Notes under the pieces: generated by a model
Databases searched by the model: none
The model's input: only the letters and a program-made list of their open reading frames with translations
Told to the model about the DNA's origin: nothing
Part shown: piece after piece, positions 31,590 to 40,927 of the stretch
How the letters are laid out: every line of letters begins with the position of its first letter
How positions within the stretch are numbered: the stretch's first letter is position 1
DNA from: Paenibacillus sp. SC116
GTDB lineage: Bacteria; Bacillota; Bacilli; Paenibacillales; Paenibacillaceae
Assembly: GCF_024733555.1 (NCBI RefSeq)
Contig: NZ_JANIOF010000001.1
Location: 496,001-560,000, forward strand
Reading direction: 5' to 3'
Length of the DNA stretch: 64,000 nucleotides
Program-made: the position numbers and the translations under genes

Positions 31590-34196
31590 TTGAAACGAAT
31601 CGAATATATGTACATAAATATGCTGAAACGACCCATTGGAGGAGTACCTTTGTTTATTCAAATCAAAATTGAAATTCCTCAAGCTCGCAGATCTATGGTA
31701 TCCAGGCCAAGGCTGGTCGGTAAGTTTAATGAGGGCTTAGAGTCCAAGCTTACGCTTGTGTCTGCTCAGGCCGGTTACGGCAAAACAACAGCGCTCGGCA
31801 CGTGGGCGAAACAATGCGGAGTTCCAGTTGCGTGGGTTTCGTTAGATAAGCTGGACAACGATTGGACAACGTTCTGGAACTGTATATTGACCTCCATTCG
31901 AAAAAGAGTTCCCGGTTTCGGCGAGAAGCTGGGATTTCTTCTGGAAATGGAGTCCGCAGCATCGTTTGAGCCGGGAATATCGGCGCTTCTGAACGAGCTG
32001 CAGCAACTAGATGATTCGCTTGTCCTCGTTCTGGATGACTACCATGTCATTGATTTACAAGCCATTCACCATTCCCTTAGCTATCTTCTTGAGTATCTGC
32101 CTCCCCATGTCCATCTTTATATCGCGAGCCGCGTCGAGTTGGCTTTCCCTACCGCCAGACTGATGGCTAAAGGAGAGATGGTCCAGATCAATATGAAGGA
32201 TTTGCAGTTTAATTTGGATGAGGGCGTTATTTTTTTCAGAGATATGATGAAAATCTCCTTAACGAATGATCAGATCTTCGAACTATTCCGCCAGACGGAA
32301 GGATGGGTTAGCGGGCTGCAGCTTGCAGCGATTACGCTGAAGCGCAGCAGCAACATTGCAGCTTCCATTCGCCAATTCAACGGACAACAGCGACACATAT
32401 CCAGTTATTTGCTGGAAGAGGTCTATGGGAACCTTTCGGAATCGATGCAGCAATTTTTACTCGCAACTTCCTTGCTCAGTCGGATGAATCGGGACTTGTG
32501 TCAGGCAGTCACAGATCAGAAGGACAGCCAGGGGCAGCTTGAGCGGCTGGAGCAACTAAATTTATTCCTCATTCCACTTGATGACCGACACGAGTGGTAT
32601 CGGTACCATCATCTGCTATCCGATTTTTTGCAGCAGATCATTGCCAGAGATAATCCGGAGCAGTTGAGGCAATTCCATGTTCGCGCCGCGAGTTGGTTCG
32701 AAAGCCAAAGCTTAAATGAAGATGCGATAGAACATTACATCAAGGCTCAGCAGGTAGAGGATGCCGTTAGGTTGATCGAAAGTCTCCTTCCAGAGCTTAT
32801 GAAATCGAAAGTAAACGTGCTTATCCGGTGGATCACATCCTTGCCCGAGAGCAGTTACGAACACAAACCGTTGTTCGAGATATTCTATATTTCTAAGTTA
32901 ATAGAAGGTGGAGATTGGAACAAAGCGCTGCAACGAGCCGAACAAGCAGAGAAACGCTTCGAATCGCTCAAGGCCGTCATTCCAGAATTAGAGTGGAAAC
33001 AGTTGATGGGAAATCTCTATTATTTCTGCGGAATCATTTGCTATCTGAAGCGAGATGTGATTAGAACTTCACATTATTTCGAACAGCTCGATTATTATTT
33101 GCCGGAAGGAGGAAGCTTTCAAAACTATGGAAGCAATCGATACCAAGACTATTATCTCTTCACCGATCTTCTCTCCCTTAACAATGATCTTCATGTTGTG
33201 GAGCAATTTCTACTGAAGTGGATTCATGTCTGGGGGGAGAGGGAGCATTATCCTTTTGTCGGCTATCTATATATTTCGTATTGCATGCTCCATTACGAGT
33301 GGAACAATTTAGAAGAAGCAGAATTATATCTTGGACAGGCGATGAAACGAGAGGATTTACAAACTAACATATGGATGCGGGTTCAGCTTCATCTGATATC
33401 GTCGTGGCTCCAACTGGCTCTTGGCAGAGGAAGCGAAGCCATCGAATCGCTAACACGTTTCAGCTTGACTATTGAATCACCGGACTATGATTTGATTATG
33501 CGCAGGATCAAGGAGCAGCAGGCTCATCTATTTTTGCGTCAAGGCCAGGTCCAGAAGACGATCGATTGGTCGGAACAGAATGGGCTGTCGTACAGGGATG
33601 AAGTCTCCCTGCATCGTATGGAGGAATATCTGGTGCTGGCAAGAGTGCTGGCGGTAAGTGAACGGATAGAGGAAGCGATTCATTTGATAGATAATTTGGA
33701 ACGGTTGGTTGAGAAGGAGAATTACTTACGACTTCGCATCAAACTATTGGTAGTGAAGTGTACGGTGCTGTGGTACTCAGATCAGCCTCGGGAGGCTTTT
33801 GAAGCATTGAAGGCAGCTCTGTGGATCTCTGAGCCGACGGGATATATCCGCAGCTTCATTGATGAAGGGCCGGTAATGGAAGAGATGCTGTCCAATCTGG
33901 AAGAACGGCATGAACCAGGTTCCCGAGCAGTACCTTTCGGTTATATTTCGAAGCTGCTCCATGCATTCCGAGCCAGGCATTCTGACAGACTTTCTCGTGA
34001 AACAAGATTGACGGATCAGGAGGAGAATGTGCTTGACCTGATCGCTGAAGGATTGTTAAACAAGGAGATTGCTTCTCGATTGCAAATCTCTGTGGATACG
34101 GTAAAGTTTCATGTAAAAAACATCTATCGCAAGCTCGGCGTGCAGAGGCGCACGCAAGCCATCCAGCATGCGAAACAAAACCATTCTTTCAAGTGA
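31590..34196 (+). CDS. LuxR family regulator of the large ATP-binding (MalT-like, LAL) type
   Basis: 868 residues, TTG start at 31590 with AGGAG close by; a second TTG at 31650 with GGAGGAG 7 bp upstream would start just before the conserved part and is equally possible. Order: ATPase of the STAND class with Walker A SAQAGYGKTTAL near 60 and LVLVLDDYHVI, a winged-helix part (YRYHHLLSDFLQQ), TPR-like helical repeats of about 400 residues, and a C-terminal LuxR HTH (LTDQEENVLDLIAEGLLNKEIASRLQISVDTVKFHVKNIYRKLGV). MalT-like activators respond to a small ligand by oligomerising. It lies directly upstream of the three-gene toxin-like operon, but a terminator (34222-34250) separates them; a regulatory link is possible, not shown. 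Confidence 0.9.
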   Translation: MKRIEYMYINMLKRPIGGVPLFIQIKIEIPQARRSMVSRPRLVGKFNEGLESKLTLVSAQAGYGKTTALGTWAKQCGVPVAWVSLDKLDNDWTTFWNCILTSIRKRVPGFGEKLGFLLEMESAASFEPGISALLNELQQLDDSLVLVLDDYHVIDLQAIHHSLSYLLEYLPPHVHLYIASRVELAFPTARLMAKGEMVQINMKDLQFNLDEGVIFFRDMMKISLTNDQIFELFRQTEGWVSGLQLAAITLKRSSNIAASIRQFNGQQRHISSYLLEEVYGNLSESMQQFLLATSLLSRMNRDLCQAVTDQKDSQGQLERLEQLNLFLIPLDDRHEWYRYHHLLSDFLQQIIARDNPEQLRQFHVRAASWFESQSLNEDAIEHYIKAQQVEDAVRLIESLLPELMKSKVNVLIRWITSLPESSYEHKPLFEIFYISKLIEGGDWNKALQRAEQAEKRFESLKAVIPELEWKQLMGNLYYFCGIICYLKRDVIRTSHYFEQLDYYLPEGGSFQNYGSNRYQDYYLFTDLLSLNNDLHVVEQFLLKWIHVWGEREHYPFVGYLYISYCMLHYEWNNLEEAELYLGQAMKREDLQTNIWMRVQLHLISSWLQLALGRGSEAIESLTRFSLTIESPDYDLIMRRIKEQQAHLFLRQGQVQKTIDWSEQNGLSYRDEVSLHRMEEYLVLARVLAVSERIEEAIHLIDNLERLVEKENYLRLRIKLLVVKCTVLWYSDQPREAFEALKAALWISEPTGYIRSFIDEGPVMEEMLSNLEERHEPGSRAVPFGYISKLLHAFRARHSDRLSRETRLTDQEENVLDLIAEGLLNKEIASRLQISVDTVKFHVKNIYRKLGVQRRTQAIQHAKQNHSFK

Positions 34197-34221
34197 AGGA
34201 CAACCTACCTTATTTTTTACA

Positions 34222-34250
34222 AAAACCTACCCGTATGGGTAGGTTTTATT
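34222..34250 (+). terminator. Hairpin terminator of the LuxR gene
   Basis: AAAACCTACCC-gtat-GGGTAGGTTTT followed by ATTTG. Confidence 0.85.
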
Positions 34251-34376
34251 TGTTCACGCCCATTCTAGAATAAAAGAGAAAGTACGGGAGAGGTGAGTGA
34301 TCAAGGGATTAAGCTTTGCATGAGATGCACGGCTGTACGATAACTTGGATGTCATTTCAAAAACAGGAGTGATTTT

Positions 34377-35882
34377 GTGTCTGTAGATTATCCAGCAATA
34401 AATAAGCTTGTAGAAGCGATGAAAGGAGTGCCTGCGACGAATCAATGGGATATTGTTTGTTCTTATAACGTCCAGCAGCTAAACCAATTTCTCCTTTCAC
34501 AGTATGAAAACGGCAGATTGGCTAAAGAAGTTCATTTATCTACAAATCGTGAAGACCCCTTAACAGGGTCACAATTTACGATCAACTATAATATTCACTT
34601 TGCTTCTCCACAACTTTCTTTTGTCAGCGGCATGTCAGGTCATGCCAATTTAATCATGCCGATTATGGAAGGAAGTTCATATTCCGTTGTAGCAAGCGAA
34701 TCCGGAAAACTCATTAGACAAGCTGATATTCCCACAGGCCACAGTGTCAATGCCATTGTGCCGCTTGCAGCGATATGCGGCGATACGGGACAAGTGGTGG
34801 AGCAAGGTGGCATGATTGAATTTAGTGACGGGAAAGAACATGATGCGCATATCATTATTCATTTTAAAAGCCAAAAAGGAACGTCATATTCCATTTTACC
34901 TATACCAGACCCGAAAGACAGGGACCCGCTTGTCACTTACCTTTTACCGATTTTAAGCGAATATTTTCAAACAGAAATAAAAGAAGTCGACTACGCTTTG
35001 TCCACCTTAAACAATAATGTTTCGAGCAGCGGACAAACGTTTTTAACGCCTTCGTCCTTTGTGTTTGCTTCAAACGGGGACAATGATGACGGGATTCTAA
35101 GCTTATATATTCAAACAAAAGAAAGCGGCAATCCTCCGGGCAATGTGACCCCGTCATTCCAACCCGGGGATCAGTCTTTCTTGCCAGTCCCACAAGGATA
35201 TACGGCGTCTTTGATTCTATCTAATTCTTTAATTTCAAAAATATACTTACAGCCACAATTGAACCAATTAGGGTATGACGTAACATTTAATTCAGCGACA
35301 GAGGGCATTGCCGCAACCTTAAAAAGTCCTTTATCTGTTATCGCTGCAGGGGACGGCGGACATTACTACACCAGCGATTGGAAGTATGAAGGACTAAACG
35401 TAAGCTTTGAAAATGTTCCTTTGCGTTTAAGTCTAGCCAGGGGAGGGGTAACTCTAGCTTGGGAAAGCAGCACCATTTCTTCATGGGAGGAAACACAAGG
35501 AAATGCTCCTGGAGTTCACGGCATGCCCCAAACGAACAGCGGCAAAGTAGTGGTTGCGATTAGTTTAAACAAAGGTCCTGTTCCGATTCTATTGGGTGAT
35601 AACGATATCATTAGTTCTGATTTAAATGTGTCGCCGAGTGACTTTCAGGTTCATATGAAAGCAGTCGGGGGAGGCGATATACCACGATTTTATACGGACG
35701 AAATGACGCTTAATGCCCCTGCCGTACATTTTGCTTTTCAAGGTTTAAATGTTTTCAGCACAACAAACTTACTTGCACCGGGTAAGCAAATGATTCAATT
35801 TGACACGAACGTGGGCATTTATACGCCGCATGATTTTCTACTTGTAGGATACGTAACGAAGGGGGAGGACTTTCATGCCTAG
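34377..35882 (+). CDS. P47-like (TULIP superfamily) protein
   Basis: 501 residues, GTG start with AGGAGT 6 bp upstream. No signal peptide. The opening ATNQWDIVCSYNVQQLNQFLLSQY is the way P47 and OrfX proteins begin (WD.V....N..L), and the middle (FLTPSSFVFASNGDN, then DGILSLYIQTKE, then VPQGYTASLILSNSLISKIYLQPQLNQLG) follows P47 in order. P47 and OrfX are encoded in orphan neurotoxin clusters of Clostridium botulinum and in insect-active clusters of other Firmicutes, and have TULIP lipid-binding folds. First gene of a three-gene operon; it overlaps the second by 8 bp. From the operon it may bind lipid or help a toxin to assemble. The family call is made from memory. Confidence 0.6.
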   Translation: MSVDYPAINKLVEAMKGVPATNQWDIVCSYNVQQLNQFLLSQYENGRLAKEVHLSTNREDPLTGSQFTINYNIHFASPQLSFVSGMSGHANLIMPIMEGSSYSVVASESGKLIRQADIPTGHSVNAIVPLAAICGDTGQVVEQGGMIEFSDGKEHDAHIIIHFKSQKGTSYSILPIPDPKDRDPLVTYLLPILSEYFQTEIKEVDYALSTLNNNVSSSGQTFLTPSSFVFASNGDNDDGILSLYIQTKESGNPPGNVTPSFQPGDQSFLPVPQGYTASLILSNSLISKIYLQPQLNQLGYDVTFNSATEGIAATLKSPLSVIAAGDGGHYYTSDWKYEGLNVSFENVPLRLSLARGGVTLAWESSTISSWEETQGNAPGVHGMPQTNSGKVVVAISLNKGPVPILLGDNDIISSDLNVSPSDFQVHMKAVGGGDIPRFYTDEMTLNAPAVHFAFQGLNVFSTTNLLAPGKQMIQFDTNVGIYTPHDFLLVGYVTKGEDFHA

Positions 35883-37497
35883 TATTTTGGATAGTCTCGT
35901 TTATCAAGCCGTTTACAGGGTGACAAAACGCCTCATTACGAGCGGCAGCTCGAGTTTAGAAGGGTATAGAAGGAATTTAAATGAAGGAACGGCATTGTAT
36001 CGATACGTCGGATATCGCGGTTTCCGGCCTCAACAAGAAATGGCAGGAAGAACGATATGGACCTCGCCGCTTAACGATAACGCTAACCGTTGGACCGGAG
36101 TGGACTGGGAAAATAAAAGCGGGCAACAAGGCCTATACCTATCTTCAGAAGAACCGAGACAGATGGATACGAGTTTCCCCGAATTAGAACATTACCAAGA
36201 CTCCACTTTACCGCCGGATCAAGAGATCAGTCATTTTGAATATTCGAGCGGAGATGGGGAGCTTGTGTGGAAAAGATCGAAAGTAAGCGAACTCAGAACC
36301 ATGTTTTTGTTTACTACTAATAAAGAATTAACGGGCATTGATCTGAATTATGAAAACGATTCAAGAGGTATCATTCAAGATATCTATAGAGATGCAAAAT
36401 ATGAAATACCCGCCGCATTTCTTTCTGGGCGCACGGCGGAGGAGCTTTATTTCGATCCTGAAGACGCAAGCTTTAACCGGGCAATAGGCAATGCTGTATT
36501 GGAGTCCATGCCAGTAGACTTTTTTATTACAACTTCTGTACGCGATCGCAAAAGCCAAAATGTAATTATGAGAGGAGAACAGGGGACTGCAATTGAATGT
36601 TTAAAGCCGCAAGGCAGAAATACCTTCTATATGAATGACACAACAAAAACGACTGAATCCGTATCTACCGTAGCCGACTTGATTTACAACGATACATTCG
36701 ATGAATCGAGTGAAGGTATCTTTATCCCCAAAGAACTATTGGAGAAAACATGGGGGGAGTTAGCTGGTCTCGCAAATGAAATTGAAAAAGATCTAAATTG
36801 GGAAGATGGCTACAGGCAAATAGATGAGAAGATCAGTTCAGAAGTTTCAGAAAAATTAAAATCTACAAATGATCCATTTGCTCAAAGCCTAGATAAGCTC
36901 GAAGAGCAGTTGTTGAACGATAGTTTTGTAGAATCTGTCAAAAAAACGTTTCATGATTTCGTCATCGCTGATTCAACACTTTCTAAAAGCTTTCTTTCCC
37001 TATATTCAATGATTGGGATAGCGGATGTCACTACCGTACTTCAAAAAGTAATTGTAGAGCCTCGGTTTGAAAAGATTGCCAACAAAGACGGTTCCGATGC
37101 GCAAAGCTATATCGCCAGCACCCTTTTGAGCGAGTTAGCGGGCCGAAAACTTCACTGGCTGGAGCAAAATGCTCCCCTCATTCAACAGCGGCTCGTTGAA
37201 GCCAGCATGACTGTAACTGAAACAAGCAAAGAGCTGCAAACCAAGCAAAGCTCACTGAGCGAAATTAACGAAGCGTTGAAACAAGTTCCGAATGACGTGC
37301 AATTGCAGCTAACGGCACATAACCTTCGCAATGAAATCGATCAGCTGACAGAGAAACTAAAGGATGCTGAATCAAGGAAGGAACAAGCCGACACCGATAC
37401 TGTGGACAATGAGCGAGAGAGAAAGGAAGCTTACGAGAGAAAAGAACGAATGGATGAAATACGGAAAGAACATCGCCGTGAAAGGGAGAGGGTGTAG
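35875..37497 (+). CDS. Unknown toxin-operon protein: possible NAD-binding (RES/ART-like) N-terminal domain and charged helical tail
   Basis: 540 residues; GGGGGAGG lies before the ATG, which overlaps the P47-like stop. The N-terminal 110 residues have NEGTALYRYVGYRGF, then ANRWTGVDW, then QGLYLSSE and FPELEHY, an Arg, Tyr-Ser-Ser, Glu order that recalls RES or ADP-ribosyltransferase folds, but no catalytic Glu pair is certain. Residues about 120-230 look beta/alpha (DLNYENDSRGIIQDIYRDAKYEIPAAFLSGRTAEELYF, VDFFITTSVRDRKSQNVIMRGEQGT). Residues 260-540 are helical, ending in a very charged coiled-coil tail rich in Glu, Lys and Arg. No signal peptide. I do not recognise the family as a whole; co-translation with the neighbours points to one complex. 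Confidence 0.5.
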   Translation: MPSILDSLVYQAVYRVTKRLITSGSSSLEGYRRNLNEGTALYRYVGYRGFRPQQEMAGRTIWTSPLNDNANRWTGVDWENKSGQQGLYLSSEEPRQMDTSFPELEHYQDSTLPPDQEISHFEYSSGDGELVWKRSKVSELRTMFLFTTNKELTGIDLNYENDSRGIIQDIYRDAKYEIPAAFLSGRTAEELYFDPEDASFNRAIGNAVLESMPVDFFITTSVRDRKSQNVIMRGEQGTAIECLKPQGRNTFYMNDTTKTTESVSTVADLIYNDTFDESSEGIFIPKELLEKTWGELAGLANEIEKDLNWEDGYRQIDEKISSEVSEKLKSTNDPFAQSLDKLEEQLLNDSFVESVKKTFHDFVIADSTLSKSFLSLYSMIGIADVTTVLQKVIVEPRFEKIANKDGSDAQSYIASTLLSELAGRKLHWLEQNAPLIQQRLVEASMTVTETSKELQTKQSSLSEINEALKQVPNDVQLQLTAHNLRNEIDQLTEKLKDAESRKEQADTDTVDNERERKEAYERKERMDEIRKEHRRERERV

Positions 37498-37500
37498 CCG

Positions 37501-40338
37501 ATGAAAAGCGAACTAACAACGGACATACCCGATATTTTACTCAAACAGCCGCTTGAAGAATTGCAAATCGTCAACATCCATAATCATTTGGTTGTCGTGA
37601 GTTCAGAAGATTTACTGCAAATCGGCTCACACACTTCATTTGGCGAAGATTTTTCGAGTCTTGACAGCGTATCTATTTATGCTGAAAGTTTATTGCTGTC
37701 AGAAGTATTCCGTTTGAAAAAGGGCGTCATTTCCGCACATTCTCTTACTGTTGCTGGCAAAGGAGTCATTGACGCTTCCGGAAAACCGGGAGACAGCAAA
37801 GATACGCCGAACGAACATCCGGATGAAAAAGGCCTCACAGGAGGAAATGGAAAACCTGGCGGTGATTTATCTATTTATGTAGAAATGACGGAGTCCCAGC
37901 CTTTAAATGTCCATGTATCGGCAAATGGGGGATTGGGCGGCGAAGGCCAGCGCGGCACACTTTCCACTATAGGCGGGGATGGGGGAAGCGGCGGCGACGG
38001 AGGCCAAGTCATCGTACTTACGGGCTCGCCTTATTTGGTTTGGCTTTCGAAGCTTAAAGGGGTGAACCAGCTTCAGACGGTCGAGGAAATTCAGCAGGGC
38101 ATTAAAGAATTGCTAGATCTGATTCCTAATTCAGAGGGATTATCCGGTGTCAAAGAATCGTTAACGGAAATAAGTTCGCCGGCAGACGCCACAATAGAAC
38201 ATTGCCAAAAGGTTATAGAAAACGTTTCATTTCAGCTGCTAGGACTGATCGCAACATGGAACAACTCCGTACAATCATCTATTGATGTATCCGGCGGTGA
38301 TTATGGCGTGTATGGGGAAGGAAAGATAAATGGCGATAATGGGCATGAGGGAAAGCCGGGCATTTTGCAGCATATTAATTTTGATGAACCGCTAAATGTC
38401 ATGCAAAAATCTTTTTCTCCCTTTATGATGATTCACCCGAGCCAGTGTACTCGTTTATTGGAAAAAATAAAATTAATGTATTTAACTATTGATCCAGTTA
38501 ATAATCCGCAAGGCGTTAAGGATATCGCTGCTTTACTTCTGCGATTACAATCCCGTACAGCGTTGTTCGATCAACTGGAAGTCGAATCCGAACTTGCGAA
38601 GTTTTATAATGAACATGAGTATGAGATTGGCGCCATTGGAGCTATTTCACAATTAAGAAGCGTGTATAGCCAAACAAACAATTACCTGGATCAGCTGGCA
38701 AAAGGAAAAAATTTGTTTGGCTTTGACAGCAGCCACGTGCCGCTCGCGTCCTTTGCTTTTTATAATGACACATTAGATAAATTGATCGACAATTTTGGCA
38801 AACTGCAAATCGAATATAACAACTACTTTGAACAGTTGAAAAATAATCAAGCGGACATGGAACATATAAAACGGGCAAGAGAGACATTATCCGTCGTCAA
38901 AACAAATGCGCAAGAGGACCTTCAAACCCTGAAAGAGACCCTTTTGAAAACAGCTACCGTCATTGACAGCTATCAAACGATTATTCCCCTATTAAAGCAA
39001 AGAGTGACTGACGCCATCGAGGGACTTGAGGAAGATATTCAGTCCTACTTTGATTTTAATTATGATAACTTGTTTCAAGCGTTAACAAGCTTGGCTTTTG
39101 CACCGGAATCAGGCTTTATGATATCTGTCTTAACGAGTGAATTTGTTTACAAGGGAACAACAAAAATTATGGATGATAAGGATTTACCGGTTAATAAAGA
39201 GTATTTAGTAAGGGAAATTAGGACAGTCCAAGCAGATATCAAAAGTTTGGAAGAAGGTTATCAAGCGCTGAATAACGGTACTTTGACTCCTGAGGATCCG
39301 TCTGCGGGAAGGCTGATCACAACAGCAAAGCAGCTTTTCAGTTTTTTGGACGATTTTTATGGGAAATTTCCGCATCAACTAGATGATTTGAAAAAAGTAT
39401 TTAAAGATTATATTAGTCATGTCATTGAAAGAAACAATAAAATCTTAACCTATAACGCAATCGTGCTGCTTATGCTTCGAAACCATGAGCTAATAGAATC
39501 GGCGGATGATCGGTGCGAGGAGCTTAATGACGAAGTCTTGAATAAACTGTCACCGGATTTGCCGGATCTTGTATCCTTTATGTCCAGCAGCATCTATACG
39601 GCCAGAAATCAAATTATGGAAGTACTGGATTTGACGGCTCGAGCATACCGTTTTTGGTCTCTTTCGGATCATAACCCGCTTACTAATCTTTATGGAAATA
39701 AGACACTCCCGCAAATGAATTATGCTACTCTATTATCTATTAAAAATAATATCATGATCGATTATCAACAAGCGGTAGAAAGGTTCGGAACAAACCACTC
39801 CGATTTTCCTCACGATCCCAATGATCAGGGGTTAATTTACGAGCTTCCTTCGTATCAGGTGGAGATTCTAAAATTAGTGAAGCATATCTGTGTCAAGATC
39901 CCGACAGTCACGCAGGGAACCACTCTACAGGAAGGTAATATATTTGCAAAGATGGCGAATGTAAGAGTAAGACTTGTGAGGGTATGGATTGACGGGGCGA
40001 AAACAGCCAATAATCAACTAAGGGTTCATCTTACACATTCAGGCGATGAGGAGATCACAAGCCAGTCCGGAGAGGTGTTCGCCTTTTCTCATGCACCTGT
40101 CAGCAAACCGTTTTTTTACCATTTAGACACAGGTAAAGTAATGGAGGAAGCTAATTTCGGGATGGAAGAAGACAAAACGAATTATGCGGCTCTCGGTCCG
40201 TTTACACAATGGAACATCTCTGTTAGTGATGACGATAATGCTTCGCTTGATTTATCAGGGGTGACAGGTATTCGGCTTGAATTCCATGGGACGAACTATG
40301 ATTTTGACAGCAACAAAAAAGAGGATAAACAAAAGTGA
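37501..40338 (+). CDS. Large unknown protein: Gly-rich segment, long helical body, C-terminal beta domain (pore-former-like)
   Basis: 945 residues, starting 3 bp after the second gene. Residues 1-95 are beta-rich; 105-175 are Gly-rich with repeated GG(N/L/D)G turns; about 190-770 are long amphipathic helices with coiled-coil heptads (IEYNNYFEQLKNNQADMEHIKRARETLSVVKTNAQEDLQTLKETL) and a hydrophobic stretch near 525-545 (NLFQALTSLAFAPESGFMISVL). The last 165 residues (YELPSYQVEILKLVKHICVKIPTVTQGTTLQEGNIF onward, ending LGPFTQWNISVSDDDNASLDLSGVTGIRLEFHGT) recall the terminal domain of TcA subunits of Tc insecticidal toxins (YQ.EI..v.vsiP.l.gp.. ; w.i.l.......l..isdv.l...y). It is likely a membrane-acting toxin component. 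No signal peptide. Confidence 0.5.
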   Translation: MKSELTTDIPDILLKQPLEELQIVNIHNHLVVVSSEDLLQIGSHTSFGEDFSSLDSVSIYAESLLLSEVFRLKKGVISAHSLTVAGKGVIDASGKPGDSKDTPNEHPDEKGLTGGNGKPGGDLSIYVEMTESQPLNVHVSANGGLGGEGQRGTLSTIGGDGGSGGDGGQVIVLTGSPYLVWLSKLKGVNQLQTVEEIQQGIKELLDLIPNSEGLSGVKESLTEISSPADATIEHCQKVIENVSFQLLGLIATWNNSVQSSIDVSGGDYGVYGEGKINGDNGHEGKPGILQHINFDEPLNVMQKSFSPFMMIHPSQCTRLLEKIKLMYLTIDPVNNPQGVKDIAALLLRLQSRTALFDQLEVESELAKFYNEHEYEIGAIGAISQLRSVYSQTNNYLDQLAKGKNLFGFDSSHVPLASFAFYNDTLDKLIDNFGKLQIEYNNYFEQLKNNQADMEHIKRARETLSVVKTNAQEDLQTLKETLLKTATVIDSYQTIIPLLKQRVTDAIEGLEEDIQSYFDFNYDNLFQALTSLAFAPESGFMISVLTSEFVYKGTTKIMDDKDLPVNKEYLVREIRTVQADIKSLEEGYQALNNGTLTPEDPSAGRLITTAKQLFSFLDDFYGKFPHQLDDLKKVFKDYISHVIERNNKILTYNAIVLLMLRNHELIESADDRCEELNDEVLNKLSPDLPDLVSFMSSSIYTARNQIMEVLDLTARAYRFWSLSDHNPLTNLYGNKTLPQMNYATLLSIKNNIMIDYQQAVERFGTNHSDFPHDPNDQGLIYELPSYQVEILKLVKHICVKIPTVTQGTTLQEGNIFAKMANVRVRLVRVWIDGAKTANNQLRVHLTHSGDEEITSQSGEVFAFSHAPVSKPFFYHLDTGKVMEEANFGMEEDKTNYAALGPFTQWNISVSDDDNASLDLSGVTGIRLEFHGTNYDFDSNKKEDKQK

Positions 40339-40452
40339 ATGTACAGGTTATATACTAACGATAAATGAAGCAGGAGCAATTCAAGTGAAATTGGATCTAA
40401 CCCGAAAAGAGAAATAATAGCGATGTGTGAGTAGCAAGCTTGCATGAAATGA

Positions 40453-40498
40453 GACAGCCATAGACCGGCATTTACGGACTATGGCTGTCTTCTTTTTT
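40453..40498 (+). terminator. Hairpin terminator of the three-gene operon
   Basis: GACAGCCATAG-15 bases-CTATGGCTGTC followed by TTCTTTTTT. Confidence 0.9.
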
Positions 40499-40530
40499 AT
40501 AAGAGGATTGGGAAGTCTCTTTTAAAACTT

Positions 40531-40559
40531 TTGACTGCAGGGAGATTTATAAATAGATA
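40531..40559 (+). promoter_or_regulatory. Candidate promoter of the NRPS/PKS cluster
   Basis: TTGACT (40531-40536), 17 bp and TAGATA (40554-40559) in the 589-bp gap before synthetase 1. The remaining 370 bp to the ATG hold no gene; they would form a long leader if this promoter is used. Other AT-rich -10 candidates exist nearer the gene. Confidence 0.4.
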
Positions 40560-40927
40560 CTCGCTCTGCTTATTTAAGATGCACTGGCAGCGGGCAGAAC
40601 AACGATATTCAACCTCTCTAGTACTATTGTGGCTCTCGGCTGAAATATACATTGTTCATCGGAAGTAGATATACACTGATTAAATTTATTAAAATTGAAT
40701 CTAAAATACGACAGACTTCGACTTTATCACGCTGTTATATTGTTATTCTGTAGGTGATTAACGATTTGAGAGGGGTGCATAACTCAGTACATAATAGGAA
40801 ACGCAACTTCTGTTCACCGAATATTTTTCAAATTCAACTTCATCACATTCATTACAAACAAACAGACAACATACCACGCAAGTTTGCTTAACCCACCGAC
40901 CACCATTCCTGTAAGAGGAGAATAACA

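Noticed and set aside
34254..34445. Minus-strand open frame at the start of the P47-like gene
   Set aside because: It overlaps the ribosome site and first codons of a well supported gene and lacks its own signals.
37801..38026. Glycine-rich part of the third toxin-operon protein as a collagen-like repeat
   Set aside because: The strict Gly-X-Y period is missing; GG pairs recur at irregular distance.
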